DNA of 5,027 bases. Origin: Thermodesulfatator atlanticus (GTDB lineage Bacteria > Desulfobacterota > Thermodesulfobacteria > Thermodesulfobacteriales > Thermodesulfatatoraceae). This document shows positions 1 through 4,646 of this stretch, one piece after another. The notes beneath the pieces were generated by a model. The model did no database searches and was not told the origin of the DNA. It saw only the letters and a list, made by a program, of their open reading frames with translations. Numbering within the stretch: position 1 is the stretch's first letter; every line of letters starts with the position of its first letter. The position numbers were made by a program, and so were the translations under genes. The stretch lies in the NCBI GenBank assembly GCA_011321895.1, contig DROK01000069.1:1-5027 (forward strand). The letters are read 5' to 3'.

Positions 1-1927
1 GGATACTTTCAAGGAGAGAGACGTCCTCCTCCCCCACCTCCCCCAGGGCGTAAATCTGGCCCAGGGTGGCCACCAGCACTTCCTTGGCCGCAAAAGCCGA
101 GGTAAGGGCGATCCCTATTCGCCAATCAAACCCCAGGGGCTTGAGAACCGGTTCAATTAGTTTGCCGAATCGACCGGCGTAGCTCCTGGAAAGTCTTTCG
201 GCCGCCTCCTGGTTAGCGATAACAAGCCTTTCCTCTTCACTCGTAGCCGCGGCCATTAAGGCCTCATAATCTCTGGACAGGGTTGGATTTTGTGGAAAAG
301 AAAAGAGGGCCCACATGATGATGGAGATGGCCAGGATTACCGTACCGGCCTTGCGCACGTAAAGCACCGCCCGGTTCCACATATGAATCAACACGCTCTT
401 GAGGGTGGGGAGACGGTAAGGTGGAAGCTCCATGAGAAAAGGAGAGGGTTCTCCCCGAAAAACCAGGGCCTTAAAGACCAAAATCGTAACCACCCCGGCC
501 AGGATCCCCGTTAAATAAATGGCCAAAAGGACCAGACCTTTGAGGTTAAAAAAGCCAAAAATCTTCTGCTCGGGAATGAAGGCCCCGATCAAGAGGGTGT
601 AGATAGGCAACCGGGCCGAACAACTCATAAAAGGGGCAGCCAGAATGGTAAGCAGCCTCTGGCGGTAATTTTCGATGGTCCGGGTGGCCATAATGCCGGG
701 AATGTTACAGGCAAAACTCGAAAGAAGGGGCACAAAGGATTTACCGTTCAGCCCCAGGGGTTTGAGCAGGCGGTCCACCACAAAGGCAGCCCGGGGCATA
801 TAGCCTGAGTCTTCCAGCAGAGATATCAGAAAGAAGAGGATGACGATCTGGGGCAAGAATACCAGGACCCCGCCCACACCACCGATGATGCCATCCACGA
901 TGAGGCTCTTTAATAAACCCTCCCCGAGCAAGCCAGCTACCACCCCTCCCAGCCAGGCGAAAAAGGCGTCAATCCATTCCATGAAAGGGGCGGACCAGGA
1001 ATAGACCGCCTGAAACATCAAAGCCATTACCAAGATAAAAATCGGGATTCCTAAGACACGGTGGCACACCACGGCGTCGATATAGTCGGTTAAGGTCTTG
1101 CGGGGAGTCTTTTTTAAGACGTCTCTTAAAATTTCCTGGATGCTCAGATAACGGGCTTCGGCCAGGATAGATTCCGGCTCGTCTCCCAGGCGTTCTCTAA
1201 GGGCCTTACGGGCCTGGGCCAAAACCTCGTCCAGTTTGCCGTTCAACTGGGCCTTCTCCCGTAAAAAACGCAGGACCTCTTCGTCCCCCTCTAGCGCCTT
1301 TAAAGCCAGCCAGCGGGGCGGGTAACCGGAAAGATCACGGGCCTCAGAGACAATAAATTTTTCAAGTCTTTCGATCTCCCGGCGCACCTCCGGGGGATAG
1401 AAGAGGACCCCGTTGGGCACTGGCCTGAACTCTCCCTTTAAGATCTTTTCCAGGGTGGCCAGGAGGTCTTCAAGCCCTATTCTCTTGTGGCCCACCATGG
1501 GGATCACGGGAACACCCAGTTTTTCAGAAAGCCTTTTGACGTCGATTTCAAGGCCCTTTTTCTTGGCGTCGTCCATCATATTGAGGACCAGCACCACCGG
1601 TACCCCGAGCTCAAAAAGTTGCATGGTGAGGTAGAGGTTGCGTTCAAGGTTTGAGGCGTCGACGATATCCACCACCACTTCGGGTTTTTCTTCCACTATT
1701 ACCCGCCTTGCAATGACCTCTTCCGGGGAATAAGAAGTCAAAGAATAAGTACCCGGAAGATCTATCACCCTGACCCTTAAATCCCCGAGACGAAAGAAAC
1801 CTTCCTTACGCTCCACCGTAACCCCGGGGTAATTACCCACTTTTTGTTTGGCCCCGGTCAAGGCGTTAAAAATGGTAGTTTTTCCGGCGTTGGGATTACC
1901 CGCCAGGGCAATCTTTACCTCTTTCAT
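1..1927 (-). CDS. feoB: Ferrous iron transport protein B (FeoB), C-terminus cut by window edge
   Basis: FeoB is the inner-membrane GTPase-permease that imports Fe(II). The frame is open for 642 codons from ATG 1927 to the left edge. The N-terminal G domain shows G1 GNPNAGKT (residues 10-17), switch I GNYPGVTVE (31-39, with Thr37), G3 DLPG (56-59), G4 NMMD (116-119) and a G5-like loop GHKRIG (146-151). A helical GDI-like region covers about 170-265. Membrane segments begin near 287 and carry the two FeoB gate motifs, CNIPGIMATRT (407-417) and FMSCSARLPIY (433-443), and later AFAAKEVLVATLG (611-623). Family members are usually about 650-770 residues, so only the last part is missing. The start has a GGAGG site at 1933-1937, 5 nt from the ATG. 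It lies 65 bp downstream of feoA in the same orientation, the normal feoAB order. No disabling change is seen. The identification is secure. Confidence 0.97.
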   Translation of the reverse strand, partial: MKEVKIALAGNPNAGKTTIFNALTGAKQKVGNYPGVTVERKEGFFRLGDLRVRVIDLPGTYSLTSYSPEEVIARRVIVEEKPEVVVDIVDASNLERNLYLTMQLFELGVPVVLVLNMMDDAKKKGLEIDVKRLSEKLGVPVIPMVGHKRIGLEDLLATLEKILKGEFRPVPNGVLFYPPEVRREIERLEKFIVSEARDLSGYPPRWLALKALEGDEEVLRFLREKAQLNGKLDEVLAQARKALRERLGDEPESILAEARYLSIQEILRDVLKKTPRKTLTDYIDAVVCHRVLGIPIFILVMALMFQAVYSWSAPFMEWIDAFFAWLGGVVAGLLGEGLLKSLIVDGIIGGVGGVLVFLPQIVILFFLISLLEDSGYMPRAAFVVDRLLKPLGLNGKSFVPLLSSFACNIPGIMATRTIENYRQRLLTILAAPFMSCSARLPIYTLLIGAFIPEQKIFGFFNLKGLVLLAIYLTGILAGVVTILVFKALVFRGEPSPFLMELPPYRLPTLKSVLIHMWNRAVLYVRKAGTVILAISIIMWALFSFPQNPTLSRDYEALMAAATSEEERLVIANQEAAERLSRSYAGRFGKLIEPVLKPLGFDWRIGIALTSAFAAKEVLVATLGQIYALGEVGEEDVSLLESI

Positions 1928-1992
1928 AAAGGCCTCCACCTTTTGGCTTTGAAATTTTATTGAGAATCTTTAGCAACTAAAGGACAAATTTT

Positions 1993-2217
1993 TTAGGCTT
2001 TTTCTACCAAGACATAAGCAGCCTCTTCTTTTCTAACGGCCAAATAATAACCCATAATCTCGATTTCCAGGGGATCTAATAAAGGGGCGTTTCTTACTAT
2101 CTTAAAAAACTTGCCAGGGACAAGGCCCATTTCTAGCAGGCGCCTTTTAAGAGTTGCCGGTCCTTTTAACATCTTTATCCGCCCCTGAAAACCCACCGGA
2201 CAATCCTTTAAACACAT
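1993..2217 (-). CDS. feoA: FeoA, SH3-like accessory protein of ferrous iron transport
   Basis: FeoA is a small cytoplasmic protein that binds or regulates FeoB. The 74-residue length is normal. The SH3-like core is clear: LLEMGLVPG (27-35) followed by APLLDPLEIEIMGYYLAVRK (44-63), which matches the family pattern of a Gly-Leu-x-Pro-Gly turn, then PLxDPL, then the final LAxRxxEA strand. The ATG at 2217 is preceded by AAGGAGG with a 5-nt spacer, so the start is well supported. Unusually, the N-terminus has Cys2 and Cys6 (CX3C), where many FeoA proteins have none. Its start lies inside two upstream reading frames: one overlaps by 10 nt (2208-2217) and the Cys-rich frame by 71 nt (2147-2217). Translational coupling is therefore possible. 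It should be co-transcribed with feoB and controlled by iron through the Fur-like site upstream. Confidence 0.95.
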   Translation of the reverse strand: MCLKDCPVGFQGRIKMLKGPATLKRRLLEMGLVPGKFFKIVRNAPLLDPLEIEIMGYYLAVRKEEAAYVLVEKA

Positions 2218-2356
2218 CCCGGCCTCCTTGATGACACAAATTGCAGACCCCGGAACAGGAAGTGTCGCAAGATTTTCCGGTAAGCCATAAGTTCCTTTTC
2301 CTCCACAGATAAAGCACCGCTCCTAAGACCACTAAAAGAGTCAAAAGTTCCTGCAT
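2147..2356 (-). CDS. Small membrane-anchored Cys-rich protein of the FeoB-associated type
   Basis: This 69-residue protein starts with a hydrophobic helix (about residues 3-17) and a basic stop-transfer patch, WRKRN (18-22). A Cys cluster follows: Cys30, Cys34, Cys38 and Cys41 (CX3CX3CX2C), with His42 after it. A single N-terminal helix followed by a short Cys-rich tail is the layout of the FeoB-associated Cys-rich membrane proteins found in feo operons; their biochemical role is not settled, and metal binding or delivery is only inferred. The ATG at 2356 has a GGAGGGG site a few bases upstream. After residue 42 the frame continues for 27 residues (Gly-, Lys- and Asp-rich) that overlap the start of feoA by 71 nt, which is unusual because such proteins normally end near the Cys cluster. 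The extension may have arisen by loss of an earlier stop. The family call rests on layout and context, not on a profile search. Confidence 0.65.
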   Translation of the reverse strand: MQELLTLLVVLGAVLYLWRKRNLWLTGKSCDTSCSGVCNLCHQGGRDVFKGLSGGFSGADKDVKRTGNS

Positions 2357-2405
2357 CTTGCCCCTCCTGTGTTTTTAAACCCTTTATCCCTGCTCTGCTT
2401 GACAT
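2208..2405 (-). CDS. Unrecognised 65-residue ORF at the head of the feo operon, overlapping the Cys-rich gene
   Basis: I do not recognise this protein. It is a soluble-looking, basic 65-residue sequence (N-terminus MSSRAGIKGL) with no clear membrane helix and one Cys near the end. The argument for translation is its start. The ATG at 2405 has a full AAGGAGGT site at 2412-2419 with a 6-nt spacer, the strongest in the operon, and it is the first start after the predicted promoter. The frame ends with a TAA overlapping the feoA start by 10 nt (2208-2217), a geometry that would allow translational coupling to feoA. Against it, positions 2208-2356 are also read in the Cys-rich frame, which has much more recognisable content. 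It could be a leader ORF, a coupling ORF, the 5' part of a frameshifted gene (+1 would reach the Cys-rich frame), or chance. Confidence 0.35.
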   Translation of the reverse strand: MSSRAGIKGLKTQEGQDAGTFDSFSGLRSGALSVEEKELMAYRKILRHFLFRGLQFVSSRRPGCV

Positions 2406-2427
2406 AACCTTACCTCCTTCCGGGCTT

Positions 2428-2446
2428 ATTGAAATTGCGTTTCAAT
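2428..2446. promoter_or_regulatory. Fur-like operator upstream of the feo operon
   Basis: The 19-bp sequence ATTGAAATTGCGTTTCAAT has perfect 7-bp inverted arms (ATTGAAA / TTTCAAT) around a 5-bp centre. This is the size and general TGAAA...TTTCA form of Fur boxes in several anaerobe groups. It lies 23 bp upstream of the first possible start codon (2405) and touches the predicted -10 element, so a bound iron-loaded repressor would block transcription. The assignment to Fur, rather than to another Fur-family protein, is inferred from the feo genes downstream. Confidence 0.65.
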
Positions 2447-2471
2447 TAGCATAAGTACTTAACTCTGTCAA
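2445..2471 (-). promoter_or_regulatory. Predicted promoter of the feo operon
   Basis: Read on the minus strand, a perfect -35 hexamer TTGACA (2466-2471) is followed after 15 bp by GCTAAT (2445-2450), a four-of-six match to the -10 consensus. The spacer is short of the ideal 17 bp, so the exact -10 is uncertain. The placement fits well: the Fur-like palindrome overlaps the downstream edge, and a start site near 2437 would give a leader of about 30 nt before ATG 2405. Confidence 0.5.
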
Positions 2472-2501
2472 TAGATAATTTTTTGCTCAAAAAAAGGCAA
2501 T

Positions 2502-2532
2502 AAAAAAAGGGGGCCATAAGGCCCCCCTTTTT
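2502..2532 (-). terminator. Intrinsic terminator of the haoC-haoA operon
   Basis: On the minus strand a GC-only 7-bp stem (GGCCCCC at 2520-2526 on the plus strand pairs with GGGGGCC at 2509-2515) closes a 4-nt loop and is followed by a run of seven T residues (2502-2508). It lies 29 bp after the haoA stop codon and just before the feo promoter, so it separates the two operons. The plus-strand reading also ends in five T residues, so it may work in both directions, although no plus-strand gene needs it here. Confidence 0.85.
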
Positions 2533-2560
2533 CCTTTCAGCGCCTTTGGGCGCGGGCTCT

Positions 2561-3916
2561 TTATAGCGGCCCCGTGGACATGACCGGGCTCAGCTCTTCG
2601 ATCTTGCCGTGCTTGATCCGGTAGTTATAGATGTCTTCCATATCCTTGTAGATCTGGAAGATCTGGAAGAAGCCGTGCCAGTGCGCGTAATCCGGCCCAT
2701 CCATAGCGGCTCCGTGACGCGCCCGTCGACCCGTATGGTGCCAGAGGTAGTAAAAGAGTTCCTGGATAGGATCCTTCCACTTATCCTTTTTGAGTAGCCC
2801 TTTGGCCTTGAGGTCAGCAAGCATCTTCTGGGCGTTTTCAATATAGGTGTTGTAAAGGGCTACCACGTCGTCGAGTTTCTTAAAGTGAGTTTCCACGTGG
2901 AGGCTTGAGTGGCAGTTGAGACAGACCTTCTTCATGAGTTCGCGGCCGCGCTCACCGTTTCCGCGTTCACCGCTGCGCACCACGCTTTTTACGTGCACCA
3001 GATCCCATTTGAGCCTTTCAGTTACGTTATGGGTGGTGGAGAGTTCACCGATACCGCTCATGTGACAAGTGGCACAGGTAGGAGCGGTATAATCACCGGG
3101 CTCCCAGGCGTCAGGGGCGGCGTCCCAGTTCCATTCCTCACCCTCGGTCAGGAAGCGCTGACCGTGGCTGCTTTCGTAATAGATTTCAATATTGGGATGG
3201 TCAGGACCAAGGTGGCACTTGCCGCAGGCCTCGGGCTTTCTGGCCTCGGCGATGCTGAACCGGTGCCGGTTGTGGCAGACCGTACAGTTTCCAATCCCCC
3301 CGTCGGGATAACGGTGCCCGATACCACCGGGCCAGGTGCCCTTGACGGGCTTCTTGTCCGGACCAAGCTCCACCTTACCTCCGTGGCACATCTGGCAGCC
3401 AGAACGCCGGGTAGCCGTGGTCCGAGGATCTCCTTTGGGAATTCCCATAAATTCGCCACCTTCCAGGTGATACATCAGGTTAAGAAACTTCTTCTTTTCT
3501 ACCACCGGAGCACTTGCCAGACGAGAGTGGGCGCTTTGTTCAAACTGCTTGACCTCGTCCGGGTGACAACGGGCACAGGTCTTGGGGGAGACCATGGGAG
3601 AGGTATAAATGTTTGTCCCCCGTACCCCTTCACACTGGCTCGCCATAGGGGAGCTCTTGGGGACTACGTGACAGTCGTAACAGGATACCCCTGCGTGCGC
3701 CATCCTGCCGTTCTTCCAGTCCTCCACGATGCCCGGGGTCTTTTTGGCGTGACACTCAATACACTTGAGCGCCTCTTTGGAATAGCCCCTCTTAATAACC
3801 AGCTCCTTGGTCTTGGAGAGGTTCGGATACCCCTGAGCGGCATAGACCCCTGGCACGAGGAAGACCGCCATCAGGGCCAGCAAAAAGCTCCATCTAAACC
3901 AACCGCCTAACCTCAT
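2561..3916 (-). CDS. haoA: Octaheme cytochrome c, hydroxylamine oxidoreductase (HAO) family, likely reductive
   Basis: This is a 451-residue exported cytochrome. Residues 1 to about 26 form a signal peptide with a hydrophobic core and a VYA-type cleavage end. Eight CXXCH heme sites follow, at 52, 79, 114, 174, 211, 231, 281 and 332. The fourth matches the position of the catalytic P460-type heme. GPDH (237-240) supplies an Asp-His pair equivalent, by my alignment from memory, to the catalytic Asp-His of Nitrosomonas HAO. The C-terminal helical part contains [11 protein letters not shown] (392-402) and GPDYAHWHG (407-415). There is no C-terminal membrane helix, and the protein is shorter than nitrifier HAO (about 570 as precursor). 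Placement 18 bp downstream of a NapC/NrfH-type gene matches the haoCA module of nitrite-ammonifying Campylobacterota, whose product reduces nitrite and hydroxylamine to ammonium. That activity is inferred; oxidation cannot be excluded because a possible cross-link Tyr410 is present. An AAGGAGG site sits 7 nt before the ATG. Confidence 0.9.
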   Translation of the reverse strand: MRLGGWFRWSFLLALMAVFLVPGVYAAQGYPNLSKTKELVIKRGYSKEALKCIECHAKKTPGIVEDWKNGRMAHAGVSCYDCHVVPKSSPMASQCEGVRGTNIYTSPMVSPKTCARCHPDEVKQFEQSAHSRLASAPVVEKKKFLNLMYHLEGGEFMGIPKGDPRTTATRRSGCQMCHGGKVELGPDKKPVKGTWPGGIGHRYPDGGIGNCTVCHNRHRFSIAEARKPEACGKCHLGPDHPNIEIYYESSHGQRFLTEGEEWNWDAAPDAWEPGDYTAPTCATCHMSGIGELSTTHNVTERLKWDLVHVKSVVRSGERGNGERGRELMKKVCLNCHSSLHVETHFKKLDDVVALYNTYIENAQKMLADLKAKGLLKKDKWKDPIQELFYYLWHHTGRRARHGAAMDGPDYAHWHGFFQIFQIYKDMEDIYNYRIKHGKIEELSPVMSTGPL

Positions 3917-3922
3917 ACAATT

Positions 3923-3930
3923 CCTCCTTA
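3923..3930 (-). promoter_or_regulatory. Ribosome binding site of haoA
   Basis: TAAGGAGG on the minus strand, 6 nt from the ATG at 3916, is a near-perfect Shine-Dalgarno sequence in the 18-bp gap after haoC. It fixes the start that gives a complete signal peptide. Confidence 0.85.
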
Positions 3931-3934
3931 CTTT

Positions 3935-4495
3935 TTATTTTTCTTTTTGAGCCATTTTTTGGCGGGCCAATTCTTCCTGCATGGCCGTAACCACGTCTCC
4001 GTGGCCCACGGTTTGATGACAGGTGATGCAGTTTTCCCGGGTCATACCGAGCTCATATTGCCGGTGCGCCGTAAAGGCCTTAAGAGGAATACCCTCGGCC
4101 ACCAGTTTCTGGTGACACTCTCTGCAACCAGACTCGTAGGCCTGGTGTTTGTAAGGGACCTTATGCTTCCAGTGTTCGATCCAGTGGGCCGGGGTCCCCT
4201 TCCCCCTGAGGTGGGCCACGTAGTCGTTTATCCCGAACTTGACTTTGCTGATAAGGTAGTTGATCAGGTTGTCATGGGGCAAATGACAATCCGCACATTC
4301 AGCCTTTACCACCCCTTTTTCAGCCGGACCATGGATGCCCGCCTCCCAGGTCTCGTAAAAGACCTTCATTTCGTGACATGAAGAACAAAATTCGGCCTTA
4401 CCGGTAGCGATGATCTTAGAGGCGGAAACAAGGGAGAAAATGATCGCCACGACAAAGCCCACTATTAAACCCAAAACTACAGCGCCCTTGTTCAT
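3935..4495 (-). CDS. haoC: Tetraheme NapC/NrfH-family cytochrome c, quinol dehydrogenase partner of HaoA
   Basis: This 186-residue protein has one N-terminal membrane helix (about residues 4-24) and four CXXCH heme sites at 37, 67, 124 and 156, the standard NrfH plan. The first site reads CSSCHEM, whose Met43 corresponds to the unusual Met ligand of heme 1 in NrfH. The segment KVKFGINDYVAH (84-95) carries the Lys and Asp region associated with the quinol site in this family. The usual job is to oxidise menaquinol at the outer membrane face and pass electrons to a periplasmic reductase. Being first in the operon and directly upstream of haoA, it most likely forms a HaoCA complex like NrfHA. 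The start is the ATG at 4495, supported by AGGGGA at 4505-4510. An in-frame TTG at 4504 would add three residues but abuts that site. It could equally be called nrfH; the symbol follows the Campylobacterota haoCA module. Confidence 0.9.
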   Translation of the reverse strand: MNKGAVVLGLIVGFVVAIIFSLVSASKIIATGKAEFCSSCHEMKVFYETWEAGIHGPAEKGVVKAECADCHLPHDNLINYLISKVKFGINDYVAHLRGKGTPAHWIEHWKHKVPYKHQAYESGCRECHQKLVAEGIPLKAFTAHRQYELGMTRENCITCHQTVGHGDVVTAMQEELARQKMAQKEK

Positions 4496-4504
4496 ACAGG
4501 CCAA

Positions 4505-4510
4505 TCCCCT
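4505..4510 (-). promoter_or_regulatory. Ribosome binding site deciding the haoC start
   Basis: AGGGGA on the minus strand lies 9 nt upstream of the ATG at 4495. It directly abuts the in-frame TTG at 4504, leaving no spacer for that codon, so the ATG is the better start. Confidence 0.7.
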
Positions 4511-4573
4511 TTTCGTGTTAGTAGTTTCACTTTGCTTTTTAAATGAATTTTTCGTAAATGTGGAGTTAAAGTT

Positions 4574-4589
4574 GTAACAGACATGTTAC
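4574..4589. promoter_or_regulatory. GTAACA-N4-TGTTAC palindrome, candidate CRP/FNR-family operator
   Basis: A perfect 6-bp inverted repeat, GTAACA / TGTTAC, surrounds the centre GACA. It can also be written GTAAC-N6-GTTAC, the same 16-bp two-half-site geometry as CRP/FNR-family sites. GTAAC half-sites with a 4-bp spacer are described for HcpR, a regulator of nitrosative and nitrite stress genes; the spacer here is 2 bp longer. It lies 78 bp upstream of haoC and 57 bp upstream of the divergent sensor gene, so it could control either or both. The identity of the binding protein is inferred. Confidence 0.45.
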
Positions 4590-4631
4590 GGAAAGGTGGA
4601 CAGAGGGTTTCTGGTTCCGGCGATTTTCCGC

Positions 4632-4637
4632 TAAAAT
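4632..4637 (+). promoter_or_regulatory. Possible -10 element of the DUF3365 sensor gene
   Basis: TAAAAT matches five of six bases of the -10 consensus but ends only 9 bp before the ATG at 4647. If used, the transcript would be almost leaderless, which fits the lack of a good Shine-Dalgarno sequence there. No convincing -35 is seen at the right distance, so activation by a bound regulator or a different promoter is possible. Confidence 0.25.
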
Positions 4638-4646
4638 TAAGTAAGT

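Noticed and set aside
290..514. Short plus-strand frames opposite feoB (290-514 and 1413-1634)
   Set aside because: Both are antisense to the secure feoB coding region with no supporting signals.
2540..2553. GCGCC-TTTG-GGCGC hairpin just after the haoA stop
   Set aside because: The stem is only 5 bp and is not followed by a T run on the minus strand. The stronger hairpin at 2502-2532 is the terminator; this one may at most add 3' stability.
3148..3459. 103-codon minus-strand frame inside haoA
   Set aside because: It is out of frame within haoA, rich in Ser, Arg, Pro and Thr as expected for a shifted frame, and has no heme motif.
2909..3910. 333-codon open frame on the plus strand opposite haoA
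   Set aside because: It lies entirely antisense to a gene with eight heme motifs and a signal peptide. Its translation shows no domain, and there is no promoter or Shine-Dalgarno support. It is a mirror effect of haoA codon usage.
3947..4381. 144-codon open frame on the plus strand opposite haoC
   Set aside because: It is antisense to a clear tetraheme cytochrome and has no recognisable protein features.
4496..4504. TTG at 4504 as the haoC start
   Set aside because: It directly abuts the AGGGGA ribosome binding site with no spacer, whereas the ATG at 4495 is correctly spaced.
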